From the NCBI GenBank assembly GCA_949710005.1, contig OX453282.1, forward strand, positions 21,384,664-21,448,663: a stretch of DNA of 64,000 nucleotides. The letters are read 5' to 3'. Positions 32,493 through 40,000 of this stretch are shown one piece after another (position 1 is the first letter of the stretch; every line of letters starts with the position of its first letter). Below the pieces are notes generated by a model. The model ran no database searches, was not told the DNA's origin, and worked only from the letters and a program-made list of their open reading frames with translations. Origin of the DNA: Ricordea florida (lineage: Eukaryota; Cnidaria; Anthozoa; Corallimorpharia; Ricordeidae). The translations under genes were made by a program, and so were the position numbers.

Positions 32493-32711
32493 TTAATTTG
32501 GTAAAATCTTTTGATCCTCTAAATATGTTTTTAGATACATACTACCAGACAATACAGCTACCCATTTTGCATAATTTGTAATACTTGAGGATGGGTCGTT
32601 CATAAATGATTCTTTCATAGCCTTTTTAGCTACATAACCAACAGCAGCTGCTAATCCAATAAGGACTGCAGAATCAGTAACAGTTTTCACAAGTTTATTT
32701 TCGCTTGACAT
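32493..32711 (-). CDS. Small Polinton membrane protein, 72 aa
   Basis: Two short hydrophobic spans (about 14-27 and 46-59) around a charged loop MKESFMNDPSSS. Own promoter box at 32735-32749. Upstream partner of the 130-aa gene. Confidence 0.7.
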   Translation of the reverse strand: MSSENKLVKTVTDSAVLIGLAAAVGYVAKKAMKESFMNDPSSSITNYAKWVAVLSGSMYLKTYLEDQKILPN

Positions 32712-32734
32712 AATTTTTTTTACTACATCAGAAA

Positions 32735-32749
32735 GAAATCTTTAGATCC
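32735..32749 (-). promoter_or_regulatory. Promoter motif upstream of the 72-aa gene
   Basis: Minus strand GGATCTAAAGATTTC, 24-38 nt before the ATG, nearly the same block as at 32059. Confidence 0.5.
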
Positions 32750-32785
32750 TTTTAAGGTTTTGTAGTAAAAAAAAATTTTCTATAC

Positions 32786-32813
32786 CGATCTTCAATCGGC
32801 CCCGCGGAAGCGG
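32786..32813. repeat. GC-rich hairpin module (C)
   Basis: CGATCTTCAATCGGCC and CCGCGGAAGCGG, intergenic, downstream of the 183-aa gene. Pairs internally; possibly at the transcript 3' end. Confidence 0.5.
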
Positions 32814-32816
32814 AAA

Positions 32817-33353
32817 TTATATCATTCCTATTTTTGGTCGATCTAGCGGTTGCGATGCTGTAGGACAAGCAGGTATTCTGTTTTTATTATCCTCCTTTTC
32901 AGTGGATCGGGCGAGGGTGGAGCTGGTTCCTTCCTTCGATCGATATCTCATAAACATATCAAATGCTGTAAACCCTATACCAACAATTGATAATACGGTT
33001 GTAAAAGATAGCTCTGGAAGCCACGCCTTATTAGACTCACTTTCTCTATTTTCATTTTCTTCCCTCTTATTTTTTTGCTCCGCGGCCCGCAGGGTCTCTT
33101 CTCTTTTCATCTCCCTAGCTAATGCTTCTTTTGCTTTTTTATTATATTCGGCTAATTTCTTACCAGCTGCGACTTTTTTAGGATCTTTCACCCTCTTTTT
33201 AGAAACATTACCTTCAGTTTTTTCTTTTGGTGTATCCATTGTAATTTGTTCCACAAAGCGGGGAGGGGCTTCGCCCCGATCAACTTCTGTTCCTTCTTCA
33301 CTCTGGCTTTGCCGGGGAGAGCTTTGCTCGATTTGTTCAGTTCGGTCAGACAT
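32817..33353 (-). CDS. Basic, single-span Polinton protein, 178 aa
   Basis: Open frame runs from 33368, but the ATG at 33353 (MSDRTEQ) is preferred because the promoter box at 33374-33387 is then about 20 nt upstream as in sister genes. Disordered Glu/Ser-rich start, a Lys-rich segment RVKDPKKVAAGKKLAEYNKK (candidate nucleic-acid binding, core-protein-like), a coiled coil, one membrane span (about 114-134, LSFTTVLSIVGIGFTAFDMF) and a polar tail. Four GC-rich modules lie in this frame. Function unknown. Confidence 0.7.
   Translation of the reverse strand: MSDRTEQIEQSSPRQSQSEEGTEVDRGEAPPRFVEQITMDTPKEKTEGNVSKKRVKDPKKVAAGKKLAEYNKKAKEALAREMKREETLRAAEQKNKREENENRESESNKAWLPELSFTTVLSIVGIGFTAFDMFMRYRSKEGTSSTLARSTEKEDNKNRIPACPTASQPLDRPKIGMI
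32902..32943. repeat. GC-rich module (D)
   Basis: GGATCGGGCGAGGGTGGAGC within the C-terminal tail of the basic single-span protein. Shares ATCGGGCGA with the integrase module at 36147. Confidence 0.5.
33255..33334. repeat. GC-rich hairpin modules (E, two adjacent)
   Basis: GGGGCTTCGCCCC, a perfect 13-bp hairpin (33265 on), and GGGGAGAGCTTTGCTCGAT (33314 on), both inside a reading frame. The second is the complement of the module in the capsid gene. Confidence 0.7.
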
Positions 33354-33373
33354 TATTTTAAATATCATTAATA

Positions 33374-33387
33374 AGTCTTTAAATCAT
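33374..33387 (-). promoter_or_regulatory. Promoter motif upstream of the basic single-span gene
   Basis: Minus strand CATGATTTAAAGAC; decides the start at 33353. Confidence 0.5.
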
Positions 33388-33389
33388 GC

Positions 33390-33977
33390 TCAGTAAACAG
33401 TATCAGACCCGCTTGCATCTTGCTTACTAGTCTGCTCGGTTGTATTTGAAATCTCTTGATTTTTATACTCAGTTGTACTTGTAAATTGTTGATTTTTGTT
33501 GAATTTAATGTGTTTAACAACCTGAAATAACCCGCTAGCAAGTGCCGCCAATCTTCCTGCTTTCAATGCTAAAAGCCCTACAATGTTTGTTAGTTCACGA
33601 TTAACCAAATAATCATTCTTCAAATCATCACAAAGAGCTTCTATATCATCCACAGGAACCATGTAAGAAATAACTTTAGAAACTAATTTAAGAGATGAAT
33701 CTAATAACCCACCATTAATTTTCTTACCCAATACTGCTTGGTATCGATTATAATATTTATCAACATCTTTCACTGATAATTTTTTTATATCACCTAGACT
33801 CATATCAACACCTAAATATTCTTTTGTGGTTCCAAGAGCTGCTAGAATAGCTAGTGATTCTTGTTTGATTTCAAGTTCATTATCATCATTATCTTTTACC
33901 CCAGTCTTCCCTACAGTCTTTTCTTCCTCTATATCCTTCAGATCAGCAGAGCCGATATAATCTTCTACACCTGTCAT
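33390..33977 (-). CDS. Hypothetical Polinton protein, 195 aa
   Basis: Acidic N-terminus, a helical middle (LSVKDVDKYYNRYQAVLGKK around residue 66) and a moderately hydrophobic Ala/Leu-rich helix (about 132-153, NIVGLLALKAGRLAALASGL) that could be membrane-associated, then a Ser/Thr/Gln-rich tail. Not recognised. Sits between the ATPase and the membrane-protein run. Confidence 0.7.
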   Translation of the reverse strand: MTGVEDYIGSADLKDIEEEKTVGKTGVKDNDDNELEIKQESLAILAALGTTKEYLGVDMSLGDIKKLSVKDVDKYYNRYQAVLGKKINGGLLDSSLKLVSKVISYMVPVDDIEALCDDLKNDYLVNRELTNIVGLLALKAGRLAALASGLFQVVKHIKFNKNQQFTSTTEYKNQEISNTTEQTSKQDASGSDTVY

Positions 33978-34000
33978 CTTATAATTTTCTAATAATACAA

Positions 34001-34018
34001 AGATTCTTTTAAATCGCC
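34001..34018 (-). promoter_or_regulatory. Promoter motif upstream of the 195-aa gene
   Basis: Minus strand GGCGATTTAAAAGAATCT; overlaps the last codons of the ATPase gene. Confidence 0.45.
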
Positions 34019-34635
34019 TCGGGGATCTCCAAATAGCAATTAAATGGATGTCGTAAAGATAAGCAAAGTCTAGAGTATTTTTCAGTTTTCAGGAGTTGTA
34101 CAAACTTTTTACTAGTTTCAGGGTCTAAATCACCCCCATAATCTTCAAAAAACATCTTCATACCTTTCTGCGAGGGATTATGAAATGAAACAACGCAAGC
34201 TACATTTTCACGGAATGGTTTTGCTATCGATGTTAATTGCTGAGTGAGAACCCAAACTGATAATCCATGATGCCTTCCAGAAAATGCTAAATCTATAAAC
34301 TTGTTTGATCGCTTCTTCAAATCATTCGAAACAGCACAATCGTCTAAAATTATTAGTGTATTTGTTCCAGAGAATAAAGTTTGACAATCAGTTAATAACT
34401 CATTAATCTCATCAATGTTACTAGCATCTGGTGATAATACATAGAAATTTTTATCTCCTCGAGCAAAATTATGATAGGTTTTATTTTTAGAATAAGTTGG
34501 GCATATTAAAACAATGAATTCAAACAATTTTCGGAATGAACCTCGGAGTTGATCTATAATGTACTTTGTCTTTCCACAATTTGTTGGACCTGTTATAATA
34601 CAGTTAAAAGGAATTTTATCTCGCAATTCTTCCAT
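34009..34635 (-). CDS. ATP: A32/FtsK-HerA-type DNA-packaging ATPase
   Basis: 208 aa. Walker A GPTNCGKT at residues 16-23 and Walker B LIILDDC at 94-100 (D98/D99), followed by SGRHHGLSVWVLTQQ with the sensor Gln (about 119-133), as in Polinton, virophage and poxvirus-A32-like packaging ATPases. Length is normal for a Polinton ATPase. It would pump the element's DNA into capsids, and it lies directly downstream of the MCP gene on the same strand, the usual morphogenesis pairing. Confidence 0.93.
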   Translation of the reverse strand: MEELRDKIPFNCIITGPTNCGKTKYIIDQLRGSFRKLFEFIVLICPTYSKNKTYHNFARGDKNFYVLSPDASNIDEINELLTDCQTLFSGTNTLIILDDCAVSNDLKKRSNKFIDLAFSGRHHGLSVWVLTQQLTSIAKPFRENVACVVSFHNPSQKGMKMFFEDYGGDLDPETSKKFVQLLKTEKYSRLCLSLRHPFNCYLEIPEAI

Positions 34636-34658
34636 GATTTTTTTGTATCATAACATAA

Positions 34659-34672
34659 GGTTTTAAGTTAAT
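34659..34672 (-). promoter_or_regulatory. Promoter-like motif upstream of the ATPase gene
   Basis: Minus strand ATTAACTTAAAACC, a weak version of the motif, 24-37 nt from the ATG. Confidence 0.3.
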
Positions 34673-34721
34673 ACATGATTGATCTTAAGTTTCCTCACTT
34701 CGTTCGGGGTGCGCTCTTCAC

Positions 34722-36002
34722 TTAGTACATAATGGAGCGCAAACCTGAATTCATAACCTCCATTAATGCATCAGCTACAACAAACATATAACAAGTAATA
34801 ACACCAGACCCACCAACTTTTCTTCTCATTTCTATTTTTATACCATCTTGTGCGTTGTTTAAGGCTAGACCACCCCCATGAATACCATTATCTGGATGAG
34901 TTCTCAAATCTATCCACAGGGCAAACTTATTATTATAAAAATCCTTTTCTTTTACTGACCATCGAGCAAAGCTCTCCCCGGCTAAGCTGGAACGGTAGGA
35001 ACCAGATGGAAGAATGAAGCGTTTCTTTATTGACTCCCAGAAGTCTGAAGGTACCATCCCCTTAGAGTAAAAACGGTTTGGCACACCATTAACATCAATA
35101 TTAATTGAGGTGAAACCTGGATTTAAAAACCTCTCAGAATTTTTTTCCCCTCCCGCGTATGGTAATATAAACAAACATAATATCCCTGTAATTGACCTTC
35201 TGGGTAGATTAATATGTTGATTTATAACACTGTCATTAGGTCTGGATATGGTGAAAGTTTTGTGTAGAGTGACATTCTCGTACAAGAATCCCTTACCAAC
35301 CTGATAAGCTGCCTGTGCCTCACGAGCTAAGTATTCGCTTGATATACAAGAATATTCCAACTCAAGGTTTGTTATTTTGTAAGCTGGAGTCTTGGTCGCG
35401 TCAGAATAGACAACAATATCGTTAACTGGAGCCAGTGTAATCTCAAAGATTAGTTGATGATCTAATGCCTTTGGATAGAAAACCCCATGATCTTTTAGTA
35501 TAGGATGATTTAGCGGGATATGGTACTTGGTGTTATGTACTGCTGCAAGAGCCGCTTCATTTGCATCTGTGTCTACTTTATCACCTGCATTTGTCCGCAG
35601 CTTCCTCATGTTTCTAGAAGAAATACCCTGTTTTAATCTATCCTCACGTTCTTCATCTGTTAAGAATAAGTCATGGTATGTTTGAAAAAGATCGTATCTT
35701 TGAGTATCCTGTAGTGTTTCACCGCCAAAAAGAACCCTGAGTCTGGTTACAAGATTACTACTTACATTATTCACAAGGGTGTTATCTTCATGACCATCAA
35801 CATCCAGGTTAAATACTAGATATACGCTTCCTGGTACAATCACTAAATTTTCAGAAAGTTTAGGAATATTTATATATAAAGTTTCTCCAGGATTAGCTGA
35901 TGAAGGATTTAGTGTAATTCTATTCAATGTTGATTCCGCTTTCAAACCTAGTGGATCTCTTGGAATCCTGTTTGGGTTAATTTTTTCAGATATGGTTGAC
36001 AT
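34722..36002 (-). CDS. MCP: Major capsid protein, double jelly-roll
   Basis: 426 aa, in the length range of Polinton MCPs. The N-terminal RITLNPSSANPGETLYINIPKL leads into the first jelly roll (VYLVFNLDVDGHED..., GGETLQDTQRYDLFQTYHDLF). The C-terminal part has WIDLRTHPDNGIHGGGL, GIKIEMRRKVGGSGVITCYM and the ending FVVADALMEVMNSGLRSIMY, typical of Polinton/adintovirus capsid proteins. It would form the capsid hexons. A GC-rich module at 34961-34995 encodes an in-frame insert (about SSLAGESFAR) before WSVKEKDF. Promoter box 24 nt upstream. Confidence 0.9.
   Translation of the reverse strand: MSTISEKINPNRIPRDPLGLKAESTLNRITLNPSSANPGETLYINIPKLSENLVIVPGSVYLVFNLDVDGHEDNTLVNNVSSNLVTRLRVLFGGETLQDTQRYDLFQTYHDLFLTDEEREDRLKQGISSRNMRKLRTNAGDKVDTDANEAALAAVHNTKYHIPLNHPILKDHGVFYPKALDHQLIFEITLAPVNDIVVYSDATKTPAYKITNLELEYSCISSEYLAREAQAAYQVGKGFLYENVTLHKTFTISRPNDSVINQHINLPRRSITGILCLFILPYAGGEKNSERFLNPGFTSINIDVNGVPNRFYSKGMVPSDFWESIKKRFILPSGSYRSSLAGESFARWSVKEKDFYNNKFALWIDLRTHPDNGIHGGGLALNNAQDGIKIEMRRKVGGSGVITCYMFVVADALMEVMNSGLRSIMY
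34961..34995. repeat. GC-rich hairpin module (F) inside the capsid gene
   Basis: ATCGAGCAAAGCTCTCCCCG followed by GCTAAGC. GAGC-AAA-GCTC is a perfect hairpin. The module is in frame and adds about ten residues between two otherwise contiguous capsid segments. Confidence 0.65.
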
Positions 36003-36025
36003 ATTTTATTTTAAGGAAGGGAGTA

Positions 36026-36038
36026 GTAATCTTTAAAT
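36026..36038 (-). promoter_or_regulatory. Promoter motif between MCP and integrase
   Basis: Minus strand ATTTAAAGATTAC, 24 nt before the MCP ATG. Its complement runs into the integrase ATG at 36037, so the two divergent genes share only 34 bp. Confidence 0.55.
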
Positions 36039-37074
36039 GAGTAATGAAAACATATCCCAAAGGTTATCAAAAAATTTCAGTAGGATATATTATTCAACTG
36101 AAGGGTATTGGAAAGGATATTCTGCAATTAATAAATTAGCTGAAAAGGCGAATCGGGCGAAGCCCTCCCACGAAGTGAAAGTAAGTGAAAATTTAGCTAA
36201 ACAATGGCTTCAGAAACAGGCAATATGGCAAATATATCTGCCGGCTCCAAAATATATCCCTAGACCGCACTGGGTTGTAGATAAACCTAATCAGATTCAC
36301 CAAGCAGATTTATTATTTTTACCACATGATAGAGTTGGAAGAAAAACATATAAATACGCATTAGTTGTGGTTGATGTTGCCTCTAGATATAAAGATGCAG
36401 AGCCATTAACTTCAAAAGAAAGTCTTGAGATATCTAAAGCTTTTGAAAAAATATATTCTAGAAAAATGAAATATCCCAAAACATTAATTGTTGATCCTGG
36501 AAGAGAATTTATGGGTGAGGTTACAAAACTTATGAATTACCATAATGTAAAAATTCAAAGAAGTGAAGCTGGAAATCATAGAGCACAGGCATTTGTTGAA
36601 AGTGCAAATAAAATATTAGGTGAGCGATTATTTAGTCATCAATATGCACAAGAAATGTTGCAGGATGAAAGATCTAGAGTGTGGGTAAAACGATTACCAG
36701 CTATTATAAAAACTTTAAACAGCACACCAACTAGAATAACTGGAAAAGAACCTGATAAAGCCATTAAAATGAAAGAGGTTGAACTTGAAACTAAAAGATA
36801 TAAGAGAGTTGTTGGTCTCGATGAAGTTAGATTAACACCAGATGTAAAAGTTAGATATTTATTATCTCCTGGAGAACTTGAGGGTGGTGAAAAAAAGAGA
36901 GCCACAGACCCCATCTGGACTATCAAAGTTTATGATATTTCTAGAAGTGTCATTTCACCTAATCAACCGGTTTTATATTATTTACTTAATGGCCCAAGGA
37001 GAGGATTTGTTAGAGAGGAATTACAGGTTATTCCTTATGATACTGAGTTGCCACCAGATTCCGTTTTAGATTGA
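36037..37074 (+). CDS. INT: Retroviral-type DDE integrase
   Basis: 345 aa. Catalytic triad visible: D91 (IHQADLLF), D153 (LIVDPGREF) and E188 (QAFVESANKIL), 34 residues between the last two. C-terminal part (about 255-335) fits an SH3-like DNA-binding domain. No HHCC zinc finger is seen in the first 80 residues. The enzyme would insert the element and create the 5-bp target duplication. An in-frame GC-rich module encodes about residues 37-48. The 3' end overlaps the polymerase gene by 40 bp on the opposite strand. Confidence 0.93.
   Translation: MSNENISQRLSKNFSRIYYSTEGYWKGYSAINKLAEKANRAKPSHEVKVSENLAKQWLQKQAIWQIYLPAPKYIPRPHWVVDKPNQIHQADLLFLPHDRVGRKTYKYALVVVDVASRYKDAEPLTSKESLEISKAFEKIYSRKMKYPKTLIVDPGREFMGEVTKLMNYHNVKIQRSEAGNHRAQAFVESANKILGERLFSHQYAQEMLQDERSRVWVKRLPAIIKTLNSTPTRITGKEPDKAIKMKEVELETKRYKRVVGLDEVRLTPDVKVRYLLSPGELEGGEKKRATDPIWTIKVYDISRSVISPNQPVLYYLLNGPRRGFVREELQVIPYDTELPPDSVLD
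36147..36178. repeat. GC-rich hairpin module (G) inside the integrase gene
   Basis: GGGCGAAGCCC, a perfect 11-bp hairpin, within ATCGGGCGAAGCCCTCCCAC; lies in the N-terminal linker of the integrase, in frame. Confidence 0.6.
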
Positions 37075-40000
37075 TCCGGCTTAGTTCGATAATGTCCAAT
37101 AGCTAAAGTATGTTTTCCGTCTTTGCAAATTATTCTTTTATCATCATTAGCGGATAGTGCAATCTTATTGATGGCTACGGTATAAATATCATGTTTTTCT
37201 GTTCTAAACACATTCATCTCTCTCATTTGATGTTCTCCAGTTTCTAAAACATCCTTATAATCGTTGTGTTTTATTGTATTTTTTACAACGCATTGCTTAA
37301 TTCCTTTATCCTTTTTTATCTCATCATTATTATCCTTCAATATTGAGTATAACTTAGGCCTCAGACCGATAAATTCTTTTATAATATTTCCACCCATTTC
37401 ATCTTTAAACATACCAATTACTTTTTTATTTACACCTATCTCAATTCCTGAAGGGTGATCTTTAGGATAATTGCTAGTGTCGAATTTTTCTCTAACGTCA
37501 GAACTAATATCTTTGAAAAAATCTTCAGTTTCAATTTCATATACAAGAGAATCAGTATCAGTCATAAGTAATTCAGCCTTATCTCCATATTTAGGTTTTA
37601 TATAATTATAATGAAAATCATACATTATTACTTTACTCAAATCCAAAATGCACATACCTAAGTAAATGGGTTTATTAAATCTTATAAATTTTTTCTTCAT
37701 ATGTATGGCTGCTAAATCTTCACAAAATATTGTACGGTGATGATAATTAGGCTTACTTATTAACTTTCTAGCTTGTTCTTCATTTGTAACTAATCTAATA
37801 TCAACCCTTTTCCTAATATTTTCCATTGTTTTACCAAAAACAGAGTTATTCATTAATTTGAAAAAATCCTTTTCAAAATCATTCTTTGCATTAGCTCTTA
37901 ATTTAGTATTTAAATCGATATATGGTTTTAACCATGCTGATTCTTTGAATTTAATTGCTCTGTGAATCTTTGTTATTTTTAACCCCAAACTTTCATAAAG
38001 TTTTAAATTTTTACGGTGAAGAACATACTTTTCCTTGTTGTTTAAGTTTGGGATTAATTTTTTCACTTTGTTAACAGTAAGTCTTTCAGGAGCTAGTGGA
38101 TAATCATTATGTAGATCGTGAAGATGCTTTGGATAATCTAGATTAACCTCAAGTATGCATGGTATATCTCTCCAATTTTCAAACTCTTCCTCTGTCATCC
38201 ATTTAAAACCGTGTGTAGGTAATAGATCACTCATTGCTGCTCCATATAAGTTATTCGCATCTAGATATATAATATAACTTTTCACCATATCATCTATAAA
38301 ATTTTCCATATATGGATTGTTAGCTTTAGCTTGTCTTTTTGATATTTGTGATATACCACCTCTTATACCCTTCTCAAACATTAGTAACATATCATTATCG
38401 ATAAGTAATTCTAAATTTACTTTAGTTATTTTTAACATGGCATCCCAGGCTAGTGAGGGTGCTGTAAGATAATGTGCGGGATCTAATTGATAATTTTTCA
38501 TACAAACATCTCTAAAATTTTCGAATACATCGGTTAATAATAATACATCTAATAAGAGATAAAGATCGTGGTAATCCCTCATTGTTTTCATATTAAAAGC
38601 TTTCCACACTTTTTGTGCATGTTTATAATCTTCTTCTGATATTTTTTCATCGTTTAATTTAGAATAAAAAGCTTCTATTTGTGGAAGTTTAGTTTCATTA
38701 AGAATATCAAGACTGGTGAAATATTCATAGGGAAATACTCCCTTCCTCATAGCTAAATATGTTTTATCCTTAAAAACTTTTTTAGTTTCAATTAATTTAT
38801 CATCCTTTGGGGAAAGACATCTACTTTTGCTTAACTTGCAATTTTTACATTTTTCACATCTACCAAAACCAGTATATTTGATTATCTTTCCATCTTCTAT
38901 GTATCTCTTAATACAATCTCCTGGTTTACATGATTCACATTTTCCGCAATTTGTAAGATTTTGAACTAAATTGTTGAGGCTTGTTTGCATAAATTTAAAT
39001 GAATCTACAAATCTAATGTCTAAAATATCTTTTTTCAACACACCGTTTTTATTTTTATATTCTCCGAGTATTATTTGTTTTGTATAGGAAATATATTTTT
39101 CTTCATTATTAGGTATACATTTTACTTTACCTTCAGTTTTACCGATACTCTTAATAGAAAGATGTGCATCAAATCCCGCTAAGTTGTGAAAAAATATTGG
39201 GATAAATTTTCTATTAAAAAAATTTAAGTTACACTTTTTATGTGCTGCTCCTCTATATTTTCCAGTATAATGACAGTGATCTCTAACCTTATCCTCTTCT
39301 AATAATTCTTTTTCACATATATGACAGATTGTTGCGTTTTTATATTCGAGTTGTTCTCTTTGCGTCATCCATTTCAATTTCTTGTTTGGTTTAATTTTTT
39401 CATAAATTTGTCTAATATCCTTTTCTAATTGTAACATAAATATTTCTCCTATATCTTCTTCCGGTGATTTAGCAGTGTATCGTCTAATAAAAGGTTCATA
39501 TTCTTCATCAACAAACTTTATAAAGTAACAATAAGCTGAGGCTTTATGTTTATCATATTTAATTGAGTAACTTTTAGTTTTGTCTTCCGATTCGATATAG
39601 TCTAATAAAATTCTATAAGTCTCTTTATCACAATATACAGAAAAAGGTGCTTTAATTTTATTACTATAATTATTAAATTTAAGAATTTCGGGATTTCCAT
39701 CTTTATCTATTGGCATTTCAATCCTGACAGCATCATGTTCTTTACAATATTCTTCATGTTTTTTCAATGTTTCCTCTTCATGAGTGTGATAAAAACATCT
39801 GCGGCATGTGTAAATCTTTTTTGTATGTTTAGTAACTTGAGAATGTACTAATTTATCAAAATTCTTTATCCAGTAGTAGTGACTAGTTTCATTTTTTGTT
39901 ATATACAGTGATTCTATTAAAAATCTGTTTTCCTTATCGCTTATGTGTAAAGGATATATTTTTAACTTTTTTTCATCAAATCCATACACATTAACTGCAT

